Source: Ustilago trichophora
Taxonomy: Eukaryota > Basidiomycota > Ustilaginomycetes > Ustilaginales > Ustilaginaceae
Reading direction: 5' to 3'
Length of the DNA: 64,000 nucleotides
Assembly: GCA_900323505.1 (NCBI GenBank)
Contig: OOIN01000006.1
Location: forward strand, 1,240,001 to 1,304,000
Under the pieces are notes generated by a model. The model saw only the letters and a program-made list of their open reading frames with translations, had not been told where the DNA came from and searched no databases. Below are positions 8,532-19,902 of this stretch, piece by piece (the stretch's first letter is position 1; every line of letters starts with the position of its first letter). The translations under genes and the position numbers were made by a program.

Positions 8532-9022
8532 TTTGAATCTCTTCACTAGCTTCCGGTCTGGAGCACAGGCCAGCAACTAAAAGAGAGCAGCTAGGTTTGT
8601 GTTTGTGCGGGACGCTCCGCTTCCAAATGGCCTGAATGCATGTCTGGAGCGTACTTAGATGACGACGACAGCATTCCGATTGATGTGTTCAAGACATGGA
8701 GAAGAGTGAAGCCAGGCGAAGTCTTCGGAGAAGGGGACCACCACGTGTAGGGGAGCAAGGGAGCAATCATGAAGCAAGCGCACCTGGGCTTCAGAGGAGG
8801 CCAAAGAGCAAGATCTCAACTCAAATGGACACCTCATCAAGCACAAAAAACAAACTCAAGACTCACTCACAGCCATCGTCGCACTCGATAGCCCAGTTGT
8901 TTGTTCTTCGTAACAGATTCAAATTCATTACAACATTGCTACTTAGTGTCGTCGGAAGAGGGTAATAGTATCATGACATATGAGGAAAGAAGCAATCATC
9001 ACCTTTCAGGAACTCTATGCAT

Positions 9023-11574
9023 TTAGTACTGCATGAGCTTGGCCTCGAGCTCGATGGGGCTGACGAGGGTCTGGCCCTGGAAGACCTTGGCAACGTGCTC
9101 GGCCTTGGCGGCAACGTCCTCGCCAGTCATCTTGAACTTCTTGAAGAGCTCGCTGGCGGGGGCGGAAGCACCAAAAGTGTTGATACCGTGCTGGGCGTGA
9201 GAGTACTTGGACCAGCCAAGAGTCGAGTAGGCCTCGACCGAGAGGATGGGCTTGCCCGAGGGGAGAACCGAGAGACGGTACTCGATGGGCTGGGCGTCGA
9301 AGACCGAGAAGCATGGGATCGAAACGACACGAGCCTTGATGCCCTTCTCGCCGAGCTTGGCAGCGGCTTCGTTGCAGAGAGCGACCTCGGAACCGGAAGC
9401 AACGAGGGTGATGTCGGCGGACTCGTTCTCGACAACAACGTAACCACCCTTGGAGGCCTTCTCGATGGAGCTGCCCTCGAGCTGGGGCAAGTTCTGTCGG
9501 GAAAGGGCAAGGACCGAGGGGGTCGACTTGCTCTCGATGGCGACAAGGTAAGCACCAGAGACCTCGTTACCATCGGCAGGGCGCCAGAACATGAGGTTGG
9601 GGATAGCACGGAGAGCAATGGCCGTCTCGATAGGCTGGTGGGTGGGGCCGTCCTCACCGAGACCGATCGAGTCGTGGGTGGCGACCCAGATGACGCGGTG
9701 GTGCGAGAGGGCCGAGAGACGGACGGCACCGATGGCGTACGAGACGAAGTTGAGGAAAGTACCGGCGGTGGGGATGTGCATGCCGTAGGCAGCAAGACCG
9801 TTCATGATGGCACCCATGGCGTGCTCACGGACACCGTATCGGATGTACTTGCCCGAGTAGTCACCGAGCTGAGTGCTGGGGTGCTGGAAGTCGACGGCGT
9901 TGCCCCATCGGGTAAGGTTGGAGCCGGTCAAATCGGCGGAACCACCAAGAAGCTCGGGAACAGCGTCGGCAACCTTGCCGAGGACGGTCTCGGAGAGCTT
10001 TCGCGAGGCAACAGCGGCATCGCTGGGCTGGTAGGTGGGGAGAGACTTCTCCCAGCCCTGGGGGAGCTTGCCAGCGATTCGGCGAGCAATCTCGGCGTGC
10101 TCCTCGGGGTATTTGTCACCGTAAGCCTTGAAGAGCTCGGTCCACTCCTTGTCGGCCTTGGCACCGCGGTCAGCGATGTCCTTGTAGGCGGCGTAGACGT
10201 CCTCGGGAACGACAAACTTCTCCTTGGGGTCCATGCCGAACTTGGCCTTGACACCCTCGATGTCGTCAGCCTTGAGGGGAGCACCGTGGGTGGCAGCAAG
10301 ACCCTGCTGCTTGGAGCCGAAACCGATGGTGGTCTTGACACGGATGATCGAGGGCTTGTCGGTGACCTTCTTGGCCTCGGAGATGGCCTTGTAGAGACCC
10401 TCGAGGTCCTTGTCACCGTCAAGGACGTGGGAGACGTGCCAGCCGTAAGAGAGGAAACGCTGCTCAACGTCCTCGGTAAAGGAGCAGGCAGTGTCACCGT
10501 CGATCGAGATGTGGTTGTCGTCGTAGAGGGCAATGAGGTTTCCCAGCTTGAGGTGACCGGCGAGCGAGGCAGCCTCGGACGAGATACCCTCCTGCAAGCA
10601 ACCGTCACCAGTGAACATGTAGGTGTGGTTGGTGAAGAGGGGGAAGCCGTCCTTGTTGAAGGTGGCGGCAAGGTTAGCCTGGGCGATGGCGAGACCGACC
10701 GAGTTGGCGAAACCCTGACCAAGGGGACCGGTAGTGACTTCGATACCCTCGGTGTGGCCAGTCTCGGGGTGACCGGGGGTTTTGGAGTCGAGCTGACGGA
10801 ACGACTTGAGCTGCTCCATGGGCATGTCCTTGTAGCCGAGGAGGTGGTTGAGGATGTAGATAAGAGCACAAGCGTGACCTGTTCGAGGTGGAGCGAGAAT
10901 GGAGGGAAGGGGTCAGCTGGACTGTTTTCGAGCCAGATTGGATTTGCACGGCTGTTTCACTGTCCTTGAAGACAAAGTACGTACCGTTGGAGAGAACGAA
11001 TCGGTCACGGTTGATCCACTTGGAGTGGGAGGGGTTGATGTTCATGAATCTGTGATCAGAGGAAGAAGCAGGAAGTCAGCCTAATGTCCAAGTTGACGCA
11101 GCTGGTGCATATCTTTCCTCTCTCGCACTCGCAAGTGCGGAAGTGATCCGAAAATCACAGTTCAACGTTTAAACGGCTGCTATCCGCCCCCAATTTTGCG
11201 ATAATCGAATTGTTCGGATACAAAGCGAATTGGAGGAGGAAGAGGAGGAGGAGGATGATGATTTTGAGCGAACACTTACCGAGAGAAGAGGGTGTGGGCC
11301 ATAGGGGCCATGCCCATGGGAGCACCGGGGTGACCCGAGTTGGACTTGGCGACGACATCGGCGGCCAAGCATCCTGCGAAATTGCAAGAACAGCAGTGTG
11401 AAGAAGAGGAATACGAGTCAGTTCACTTTGCTCTTTCGACGAGAGTTGTTTGCTCGCAAGAGACTGCATTGCAAATCTGAGCAAGGCGCCCAGTCGAAGT
11501 AGGATGAGGGGGAAAAACAACTTACGAATGGTGGCGATAGCCTTGTCGTCGGAAGCAGCCTTGGTGAAAGACAT
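9023..11574 (-). CDS. TKL1: Transketolase (four exons)
   Basis: Spliced CDS complement of 9023-10878, 10985-11049, 11280-11373 and 11526-11574, 687 aa, the usual transketolase length. It starts [17 protein letters not shown] and joins to [20 protein letters not shown]. The thiamine-diphosphate motif [14 protein letters not shown] with NLIALYDDN lies in the N-terminal domain. The pyrimidine-domain motifs ([20 protein letters not shown], then [14 protein letters not shown]) and the C-terminal domain follow. The enzyme moves two-carbon units between sugar phosphates in the non-oxidative pentose phosphate pathway in the cytosol. All junctions keep phase. Codon use is strongly biased to C/G endings and almost lacks TTA, CTA and TCA, which fits high expression and explains a very long stop-free antisense frame. 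Confidence 0.97.
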
Positions 11575-12352
11575 GATGGCTATGATATGTGGGGTTTGGT
11601 GTGATGGGAAGGGAAAGGGGGAAAGGAAGGATGGAAGAAAGGTTGGATGATGATGAGAAGAAAGATATACTCTTTTGAGCGAGCGTAGAATCAGAGGAGG
11701 CGGAGCAGCCACAGAGTGGCTTGGGCACAGCAGGAGAGAGGATGGCTCTGTTGTGTGTTGGCAATCGATCCGTCATGACTTGAGTATATTCCAGGGTGCG
11801 TGCGCTGCGTCAGGCAAACCAGGTGGAGCGCCGACGCAACAGCGCGGATCGCTGGAGATCGATCAGGCATCTTGGCCAAACACACACACACACACATTCT
11901 CTCTCTGTCTCCGCAAACAATCATATTGACAACGACAACACACATACTCACACCCACCTTCCCCTGCATGATCACATTCTTGCTGTTCCAGATCATCGGC
12001 AGGCTAGAGATAAAGACAAGGTCTGTTGGTTGATTTTTCTTTTTCTCTGTTTGGCTGGTGAAATGCGCGGTTGGGCCACTCTACACGTTTTGGCCAAAAC
12101 TGCGAAGAATTGGCAGGAAGATCACCAATTCCCGTCTGGCTGTACCGGACCGTCATACCTTTAAGAAGTTGAGGTGAGAGTTTTGAATTCCAGACTTGAC
12201 CATGTTTTCAAATCTTGTATCACCATTCGAGAGCTTCAATTTCAAAAAAGTGTCAGCCATCGATGAGCACGGATCGGCCCAAACGCGGTCGTTGGTGGAG
12301 GAGAGCTTTGGCTTGCGTACACTCAAGAATTTCCACGGCGTCATCGTTTCCG

Positions 12353-12391
<39 letters not shown>

Positions 12392-13288
12392 CCGATTTCG
12401 CGTCGAATTAATAGCCACTCTCTGTCTTCTGTCAAGTTCCTTTTTGGCTCACCGGTCCGGTGCACCGTCCCCCCATCTATCTCCAACTTTTTCCAGATTC
12501 CCGGTGGTAGCACAAAGATTACCGGAATCACGCCGCGGGGAGCAGCGACAAAGGATCAGAAGCCACAAACAGAGGAACAACTGATGCAAACCATCATCTC
12601 TCTGAAGCAGATTGCAAAATCTCTTCTCTAGCTTTCTTCACGACAGTTGTATATAAGATTTCAGCTGCCAGCCAGCCAAATCCAGCCGAGGCCAGATGCC
12701 CAGGGTTTCCAGGTACAAGACACTCCAACCAGCTGTGACCAAAAACATCCAAAAAATTTCCCGACGATCTTCTCTTGGCTCGTCACAACGTCACCGTGCT
12801 TCCGGCTGTCGTCAGATTGCGCCCGAATTTTGCGAAGGATCTGGCACACCAAAATCGATCCGCAGCCAAGTTCATCCGAACACCTTCCGTTTCAGCTCTC
12901 ACCACTCCTTTACTTGCCTTGCACTTTGCACTCTACCGAACTCTTGCCGTGGTTCCGATTTTGTTAGCCGCCAACTTTCATATGCCGTCCGGCGCTTTGG
13001 TCTGTATGTGCGCATCATAGCACGTGGCTCCATATAGGGACGCAAAAACCCTTGCCAGATTCATTTGGCTTGGCATGCCGCAGCAGACTTTCTTCTGATA
13101 AGTTGATCAAGACAACCGCATCCGATGTGATCGCTGTTCAGCTCAGGGCCACAGCCTCTGCAACCACAGTCAAATTCAAAGGCGTTGCATGCGGTAATGA
13201 TTGCTGCAAGGATAAGCAAGAGTACATAGAACAAAGCATGACAAGCTGAGTCGATGAAGTTGCCGACGCCATCGAGTGACCAGTCGTC
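11575..13288. other. Intergenic region upstream of transketolase
   Basis: It holds the transketolase promoter and leader, a short CA repeat (about 11880-11896), a 36-T tract (12356-12391) and AT-rich sequence. No gene is supported. The short frames overlap low-complexity sequence or lack family features. Confidence 0.6.
12356..12391. repeat. 36-nt poly(T) tract
   Basis: An uninterrupted run of T in the intergenic region between two minus-strand genes. Confidence 0.95.
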
Positions 13289-16200
13289 TTACCATGGATT
13301 CTCAGCCCATGGGTCGGGTTCCGAGCCCAGATTGCCATCTCCCGCGCGTCGCGGAGCGCGTTCGCCCGATGGCGATGGCTTCGCAGAGCTCGAGAAATTA
13401 AAGCCTCGTCCAACCGCCAGACTCGGAGGTGTCAAGGCATCCAACGATCGTTCGTTACTTGGCGATAGCGTCTCACCGAACACAAAATTCGAGCTCGTCG
13501 GCATCGAGTGAATCGCACTCTTGGTCCCCATCGAACTGTCGTACGATGTGTCGGGTCTTGCCAGCCCCCATCCATCTTCTCCTGATGCCCACGATTCGTC
13601 CCTGAGTCCAGCTCCGCTCCCTGAAAGCTCCGTGCTCCTCGCATCCCCATTCTTGAATCGCTCTGCCAAATCTCTGGCTGCCGACGACGACAATCCGTAC
13701 TTCCTCAAATCCGTCTCGGTGGACTGTGCTGCATGCGCCGATGGCTGCGACTCGACAGCACTGTTAGCCGGCTGAATGTCATCGTCATCGTAAGAAGCAA
13801 ACGTGAGCGAGACACCTCCGTTTTGAAGAGCGGGAGCCGCTCCCATGTCCGGCGCCGGCAAAGAAGATGGCATGTCGCTGCCGGCATCCTTCATGACCGA
13901 GCTGGTCGTCGGCATGGTTGTAGAGCCAATTGACGCAAGGGGTGGCGCTGGACCAGCCTCTTTTGGTACGGTGGAGGCAATGGAACCTGCAGACGCCTTG
14001 GAGTCCGCAGCGAGCGGCAGGGGAGGCAGAGAGCTTTCAAGTTCTTTCACTTCGATACCAGACTCGCGCAGCTCGCGCAAGATTGCCTCGGTGTCAAAGT
14101 GGGCACTCGTCGAGCTTGGTCGATCCGCCTCCGGCGTCGCAGCACGCCCTGATCCTTCGTGTGATGCACGCACTGCCTCTACACGAGAGACTGATTGCTT
14201 GACGATCTCTTCTTGCACTTGCTTGGCCTCTGCTACTTCTGCCGCCGGAGTAGCTTCAGCCGCCTTGTCCTCTGCCGTATGTTCGACCCGCGGTGGCAGA
14301 TCATCGTCGTACTCGTCATACTCGGCACGTCCGGCTGCTGTTGTTGCTCCTGCAGCGGCCGAAGTGGCTCCAGCTGCCGAATTTGAGCGGACTGGCGTCG
14401 CGCTTTGACTGCTTGTGTTGCTTGTGCCTTTACGTCGGAAGATCTTGCCAAATCCACCGGTCTTTGTCGACACAGTCTTGAGTTCCAGATCGCTTGGCTT
14501 CTCTTCAAGCACCACCTGCCTCTCTGGAATGGCATTGAGATCCTCGGGCTCATCAAAGTAATCAGCCGTGGTTCGAAAGCCGAGCTCGCCGAGAACGAGC
14601 GGCATCAAGGGCCGGTAACCCAGATGACCAGGCACCACATGCGTCACGTCGACGTTTTCGATGTCTTGCACCCTTTCAACGGGATGCAAGCCGGCGATAC
14701 TACGCATACCACCAGACGCTGCTCGGTGTAGATATCCAAGAATCCAGTCGGTGCGGGAAAATGCGCTGACGAAGCGACCGGAAACAACGCTCCTGGCCTC
14801 CTTCCACGTTTCGTCCTTGGCAGTGATGGGTGCTCCCATAATGTACACGTTTTGCACGATGCCGTACGCTTTGATCCGACTGAGTTCGACTAGGGCGTAA
14901 AAGATGACCCTTGCACCCAGACTGTAGCCTACCAGTGTGATGGGACGCACGCCTAGTTGGCGTTTTGAGAGCGTGTCTGCGAGAATGAGGCCTGCTGCCT
15001 GAGCTCGATCCAGAGCGTTGGACCACGGATTGTCGATAAGGTAGCCGAGCTTGGTGAGCCACAGCGGCCATGCCAATGCGCTGAACATGGCACTGGCACC
15101 AGCGACTGTCAAGGCCAAAGCTTGCTGGACACCCTGAACGATGGTCTCGTTCCATAGCAGACCCAGAGCATTGCCCATCTCTTGCATCATGTCGGGTTCC
15201 CAGAGGACACTGAAGACGTCACCCATGACACTATCAATGACGCTGAAGGGCAATCGGACGTCGTCCTGCGGACCGCTCATGAAGCCGGGCACCGTGATGA
15301 TGGCGTTGACGCGCTTGTTGTTGTGGATCGGCTTGAATTCGAACGTTTTGACGCTGCGCGTTCGGCGGCTCATACCACGACCCGCCAGACTCATACCACC
15401 GACGGTACCTGTTGACGTGATGAGGGCGGCTCCTCCGACACCACCCAAGAAACTGCTAGTGCCACCGATACCAACAGCGCCCAGCGCGGCGCCCATACCA
15501 GCACCAATGACGGGCGCTAGCAAACCAGCCGAAAGACCGATAACGAGACCACCGCCGACAGTAGCAAGACCCATCATAACCATTCGCTTCTTACGAGCCA
15601 TGAGCATGCGTTGCTTTACGGCCGACTGATCGCTGAGGGCTTCGACGCCTTCTTCGATCTCGAGGGCTTCTGTGACACGCTTCTCGAATTGGGTGACATC
15701 CATCCATGTGAGGCCGAGGTAGGAGGCGACGCGCTCGAGCAGAACTCGTGAACGAGCATCATAAACACTGTCGGCAGTAAGGACGAGGAAGAGATCGCAG
15801 AGGACGGTCCATCGCAGATCGAGGGTGATGGTGGCGTCGGCGCTACTGATAGTCGTTGTGACTCCATCGAGCGCACCGGGTGGCGGTTCCACTGCTTGAG
15901 GCTCTTTGGTGAGGCCAAGGGTGGTCGTGACGGTGCCAGGCCCCGCTTCTACCTCTGAAAGTGCGGGTGAACTGTCAATCGCATCCACAACATTGGACAA
16001 CTGGGAAGCAGTGTTGGGATCCGCGATGACGGTGGCAGTGGAAGCTACCGAGGTCGGCCGTGAAGATCTATGCGCAGCTTGGTTCCGTTCACCTTGACCT
16101 TGACCCTCTGAGCCAGGCTTCGAGCCCTTCTGAGTAGCCTCACTCAGTCCAGAATGAGCTCCACCGATATCTCCACCGTCATAGTCTAGATCTGCAGACT

Positions 16201-17449
16201 GCTCGACATCATCTGTGTCTTCTGATTGCATTCCGATGTCGCCTTCAGCGTCCAGAGAGGCATTCCGACGGTCCGCTTTAGCCGCTTTCGCATTGCTGTG
16301 TGGCTCGGCAGGCAGCTTGACAGGCTTGCTGAGACTGACACCTATGTCACCGTCGGCATCTTCGTCGTCCTCGTCATGAGCTATTGAATCCTGCTTGTCG
16401 TGAGACGTCTTTGGCTCGGCATTGTTGCGTTGACCGGTGGAGTGTGTGGTAGACTCTACGGGAATGGTCACCTTTGCTTGTGCCTCGTCCTCTTTGCGCT
16501 TCTGTTCCAACTCCTCTTCTTCTTGCTCCTTTTCCCTGAGGGCTTCTGGGTCAAAGTCGGGGTTGTCGATGGTCTGGGTGGTGATGAGAGACGGTGCAAG
16601 ATCGGTTGCAAGCACGCCGTGTTCTGCCAAAGACTCGATCATACGCTGCTCTGAACTTTCAATATCCATGTGCTGATAGAGACGAGCCATGACTTTGACT
16701 TTCCAGCCGTCGATGCTCTGCTTTGCGCCATCGAGGTTCTTTCCGGGCACTCTGCGGATCTGACGGACCATTTCGGAGGCTATCAAGCTGCAGAGACCTA
16801 CGTATGCGATCTTCTGACCCTCGGAAAGGAGCTGTTTGGTGGTCTTCATCTGGTTGAGCGGCGTAGCTGAAGTGTTGTCACCATATGGGTCGTGGCGGCT
16901 ACCGTCCTGAAAGAGATACTCGGTAGCAGCATGCAGCTCTTCGGCCTCTTCATCTTCGTCAAGTCTGAGCTGGGTGTAGCCTTTCTCTCCGTCGCTGTCG
17001 TCGTCCTCGTCGTCATCATTGTCTTTGGTGGCAGGTTTGGATCGCCAATCGTAGCCTCTAGCATCATCGATGTCGAGATGCTTACCGGTGGCGTTGGTGG
17101 CCGCGTTGTGAGAACGAGAGGATGTCGAAGCGGATGTGGAAGTGGCACTGTCGGTAAGGTATTGTGACTTGGCCTGGGAGCGCTTGTGGTGCAATCCACT
17201 GGCAGAACGGTTGGGTAGATTGCGGGCAGAGGATCTGGAAGGGAGCGAGCGGAAGCGGCGCGGGTCGTCTGGATCCGAGTCGTCCTCTTCTTCGTCGCCG
17301 TATGGAAGGTCGTATGGATTCGAGTAGGCGCTGACCGGTATGGATGCTGTGGATTTCTGAGCGACTTGTACGGGCATGGACTCCCACTCTTCATCATCGT
17401 CGTCCGGTGCCGCGGCGGCAGCAGCGAAAGGCTTGTGGGACGAGCTCAT
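13289..17449 (-). CDS. DUF726/TMCO4-like membrane-associated alpha/beta hydrolase
   Basis: Intronless, 1386 aa. The N-terminal third is acidic and disordered. Around residues 615-690 is a Gly/Ala-rich hydrophobic region (MVMMGLATVGGGLVIGLSAG and onward), likely membrane-inserting. It is followed by the hydrolase core with VNAIITVPGFMSG and the nucleophile elbow LVGYSLGARVIF (GxSxG, about residue 838), then NVYIMGAPI and VVPGHLGYR. This is the layout of TMCO4 and of yeast YFL034W (Mil1). The C-terminal 350 residues are low-complexity and end in DPWAENPW. The yeast relative is reported to associate with AP-1 clathrin adaptor components, so a role at Golgi or endosome membranes is plausible but inferred. 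The substrate is unknown. A 9-bp tandem repeat lies about 310 bp upstream. Confidence 0.85.
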   Translation of the reverse strand: MSSSHKPFAAAAAAPDDDDEEWESMPVQVAQKSTASIPVSAYSNPYDLPYGDEEEDDSDPDDPRRFRSLPSRSSARNLPNRSASGLHHKRSQAKSQYLTDSATSTSASTSSRSHNAATNATGKHLDIDDARGYDWRSKPATKDNDDDEDDDSDGEKGYTQLRLDEDEEAEELHAATEYLFQDGSRHDPYGDNTSATPLNQMKTTKQLLSEGQKIAYVGLCSLIASEMVRQIRRVPGKNLDGAKQSIDGWKVKVMARLYQHMDIESSEQRMIESLAEHGVLATDLAPSLITTQTIDNPDFDPEALREKEQEEEELEQKRKEDEAQAKVTIPVESTTHSTGQRNNAEPKTSHDKQDSIAHDEDDEDADGDIGVSLSKPVKLPAEPHSNAKAAKADRRNASLDAEGDIGMQSEDTDDVEQSADLDYDGGDIGGAHSGLSEATQKGSKPGSEGQGQGERNQAAHRSSRPTSVASTATVIADPNTASQLSNVVDAIDSSPALSEVEAGPGTVTTTLGLTKEPQAVEPPPGALDGVTTTISSADATITLDLRWTVLCDLFLVLTADSVYDARSRVLLERVASYLGLTWMDVTQFEKRVTEALEIEEGVEALSDQSAVKQRMLMARKKRMVMMGLATVGGGLVIGLSAGLLAPVIGAGMGAALGAVGIGGTSSFLGGVGGAALITSTGTVGGMSLAGRGMSRRTRSVKTFEFKPIHNNKRVNAIITVPGFMSGPQDDVRLPFSVIDSVMGDVFSVLWEPDMMQEMGNALGLLWNETIVQGVQQALALTVAGASAMFSALAWPLWLTKLGYLIDNPWSNALDRAQAAGLILADTLSKRQLGVRPITLVGYSLGARVIFYALVELSRIKAYGIVQNVYIMGAPITAKDETWKEARSVVSGRFVSAFSRTDWILGYLHRAASGGMRSIAGLHPVERVQDIENVDVTHVVPGHLGYRPLMPLVLGELGFRTTADYFDEPEDLNAIPERQVVLEEKPSDLELKTVSTKTGGFGKIFRRKGTSNTSSQSATPVRSNSAAGATSAAAGATTAAGRAEYDEYDDDLPPRVEHTAEDKAAEATPAAEVAEAKQVQEEIVKQSVSRVEAVRASHEGSGRAATPEADRPSSTSAHFDTEAILRELRESGIEVKELESSLPPLPLAADSKASAGSIASTVPKEAGPAPPLASIGSTTMPTTSSVMKDAGSDMPSSLPAPDMGAAPALQNGGVSLTFASYDDDDIQPANSAVESQPSAHAAQSTETDLRKYGLSSSAARDLAERFKNGDARSTELSGSGAGLRDESWASGEDGWGLARPDTSYDSSMGTKSAIHSMPTSSNFVFGETLSPSNERSLDALTPPSLAVGRGFNFSSSAKPSPSGERAPRRAGDGNLGSEPDPWAENPW

Positions 17450-18577
17450 AGCCGTCGGTGCGCAGATGCGCTAGAGCATCAAGTGGCTGTGACTGTGTGC
17501 AGATGTCGATGCTTTGAGTTGAACCGCAGCAAAGTGCTTTTTGAAGGTAGAGTGACCAGATCCGCGCTGTATGACCGATCAGAGAAGATATGTGGAGGTG
17601 GTTGCGGGCTGATCTACACAGCGCCTTGCCTGGTCGAGTGATGGCAGCAGTAAGGGCGATGCGAGAGTAATAAAATCAGCAAGAACCTTTGAGGTTGGCG
17701 ATGCTGAGAGATGTGGCAGTGAAAAGGCGAGATAGAAAGAATGTGGGGGAGATGATGAGGAGACGAGCAAGACGAGCAAGACGAGCAAGACGAGCAAGAC
17801 GAGCAAGACGAGCAAGACGAGCAAGACGAGCAAGACAACTTGTTGCAAGTCAGGGTTCAATTTGGCCAACGTCGGCTGAGGTCGCTGATGGTTGTAGAAT
17901 CGCACACGCACACTTCTGGTACAGTACAGAATTGTCCACCGCTCGTCACTCTCTCGCCTATGTGCTACTTCTGTACGGTCAGTTAGTGTAGTATTCACCG
18001 AATGCAAAATGCATTTCAATCCAAAAGCTGACTCTGACCAGCTCTGACTGACTGACTTGCACACAAGCCATCTTTCATCCTTTTGGTACAAAGCCATTTT
18101 TTTCCCTCAACATTTGTTAGGTTAGACTAAAACCTCTCTCGACATTCCAATCAGCCTCTGCCTTAGCCTTTTGCACGTAACGCTAAGCGTAACCCTTTTG
18201 CGTGCTCAGCTTTGGCTCACATGATCATGTGCTTTGTGAAGGAGAACCAGCGCGAGAAGGATTCAGCCTTGTGCGTGGTGTGTGACGGGAAAGAAATCCA
18301 AACGGCGCCAAGTTAGTGAGTAGGCTGTGCTGGTGGGCTCTTCTCCGAGTCTCTTGACTCATCTGTTTGCATTGTCACGGGCTCGATACATCTCGACTCC
18401 CAGGGTCAAGGCAGGCAGATCAGACATGGATATTTTGAGCCGTGGTGGTCGAATAAGCCTCATTGGGTTGCTTGCAATGGTGATAGTGTACAAATGATTG
18501 AGGCTCACCAATCTGGCCAGGGGAAAAAGAATGGACAAAGAGGGCGTGACTGAATGTGACTGTCGACTATGCTACGA
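17450..18577. other. Intergenic region with promoter of the DUF726 gene
   Basis: It holds the 5' region of the DUF726 gene, the 9-bp tandem repeat at 17760-17836 and otherwise unremarkable sequence down to the SRP14 stop codon. No gene is supported. Confidence 0.55.
17760..17836. repeat. 9-bp tandem repeat (ACGAGCAAG)n, about 8 copies
   Basis: Nearly perfect tandem copies of ACGAGCAAG. The period is a multiple of three, so all frames stay open and give artificial Arg-rich, Leu/Val-rich or Ser/Cys-rich translations. Confidence 0.95.
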
Positions 18578-19203
18578 CTATGCTACTTTGGTTGTCTGCA
18601 CCTTGCGCCTGGCCTCCTTGGCTTTCTCTTTACGCAGCACAAGGCCCTTTTTGAGAGCGCGCTGTCGTTTGCGTCGGCCAGCACCGCGCTTGCTGCCAAT
18701 CTTGTTGGTGATGATCTTGTCCTTGCCGTCGACCACCTGCACGAGCTTCTTGCGACTCTGCTCCTTGGCCTTGTCCATCTTCCTCTCCTTGGCCTTGTCG
18801 CGCTTCTTGAGCCCATTCGATAGGTGCGTCCTTAGCAATGGCAAGTAGGCGCTCTGGAAGGATGCCAGCTGCGAAGCAGGTACCAGTGTGCTGATCTTGA
18901 CCTTGCCGCTTCCTGATACACCGTTTGTTGCTCGAAATAGAATAGCGTCCGTGAGTCCGGACGAGGAGGAGGGTGTCATATCAACGTCATTGTCGTTTGC
19001 CGCAGATGCTGGTGCCTTCTTCGAGGTGACATAGACCGAGTGCTTTGAGGAGCTCTCTTCGAAAAGCTTGGTCAGCTCCGAGAGGAACTGCAGGGAGGAA
19101 CAAGTATGTGATCAAGGAGCGGCGTGAATATTCTACAAACACCAAAATTATCAAAGACCAACGTTGCTGCTTGAACACTTACCTGTTCGTTGGTCACAGT
19201 CAT
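18578..19203 (-). CDS. SRP14: Signal recognition particle subunit SRP14
   Basis: Two exons, complement of 18578-19087 and 19183-19203, 176 aa. The first exon encodes only MTVTNEQ, and the second continues FLSELTKLFEESSSKHSVYV, the SRP14 N-terminal alpha-beta pattern. A Lys/Arg-rich basic tail (LKKRDKAKERKMDKAKEQSR and later GAGRRKRQRALKKG) suits RNA binding. SRP14 with SRP9 (or as a homodimer in yeast) binds the Alu domain of SRP RNA and slows elongation during ER targeting. The basic tail is longer than in animals. Assignment rests on the N-terminal pattern, the size and the basic tail. Confidence 0.8.
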
Positions 19204-19902
19204 TGTATACAATCTAGGATGTAGCTCGCTTCTCCAAAGCCTCTACGGTGTTTGCGAATTGCCGATATCGCAGCGTAGGCCGAGTATGCTGATGGACTGG
19301 CGAGAGTGGTTTCGGACGACGCCGTTGCCTGTTCCAGTGATGTGAATGATGATGCTGAATGGGGTTGAGGAAGGGCGTTGGAGCGATGGTCGTGGGGTTG
19401 CTTGGCTGCGTCGCTCACATGGCCTTAGGGTTAGGCTCGAGTTGCAACAGAAGCAATTTACAGTAGCTCGGATATCGGGTGAGTAGAGAGAATCGATCGG
19501 TTGATTTCAATTGAGATTTTTGACCCGATTGCTCAGTTGCAACTGATTCTCTCTCTCCTGCCTCCACGCAGCTCAGTACAGCAGTACGTCACAAGAAGAA
19601 TTGACCGAAACTAAGCTTCCTCCGACAAATGGCTGAGTCGGTTGCACCAAACCTTGGTTGTCCTCGTCCTCAATCTCATCCTCGTCAGCGACAGGCACAG
19701 TGAGGTCACATTTGCAACAACTTGGCGACAATCTGCAGCTTGTCGTCTAGCAACCATACGATCCCTACAAAGCAGTTCTACGCGCTTGTGCGGCACACCC
19801 AAAGCACTCGCCGCTCCTCATCTTCACCAACAGCTGCTCTTCCGTGTACGCTTCACCTTGCCATCTTCTTCACTTTGTCAAGCAATTGGGCTTAGAAGCA
19901 GC
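19204..19902. other. Divergent promoter between SRP14 and VMS1
   Basis: 700 bp between two divergent starts. No gene is supported. An open frame upstream of VMS1 (from 19642) runs in phase into it but has no conserved content, so it is treated as leader. Confidence 0.5.

Larger units (their letters stand above)
5332..9022. other. Gene-free, repeat-dense intergenic block
   Basis: No convincing gene was found between the Cys-rich gene and transketolase. Open frames are short and lie across the inverted repeats. Seven foldback copies and about seven MITE copies or fragments occupy much of 5483-8531. The stretches 5720-6000, 7780-8000, 8130-8385 and 8535-9020 show nothing recognisable. Confidence 0.7.

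Noticed and set aside
9017..10969. A 650-codon stop-free frame on the plus strand antisense to transketolase.
   Set aside because: Transketolase avoids TTA, CTA and TCA codons, so the opposite strand has no stops. The translation (Gly/Leu/Val-rich, no family pattern) has no sign of selection, while the sense strand has a complete known enzyme.
11155..11712. A 185-codon minus-strand frame reading through the first introns of transketolase.
   Set aside because: It joins exon 1 to intron sequence; the introns have canonical donors and acceptors and the spliced form restores the conserved N-terminus.
17579..18097. A minus-strand frame with a poly-Leu/Val segment resembling a membrane helix.
   Set aside because: The helix is the translation of the 9-bp tandem repeat. 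The parallel Ser/Cys frame is equally open, and no start context or family match exists.
19642..19902. An upstream in-frame extension of VMS1.
   Set aside because: The extra 87 codons show no conserved content and lie in what looks like leader. The start at 19903 gives a normal N-terminus, though an alternative start cannot be excluded.
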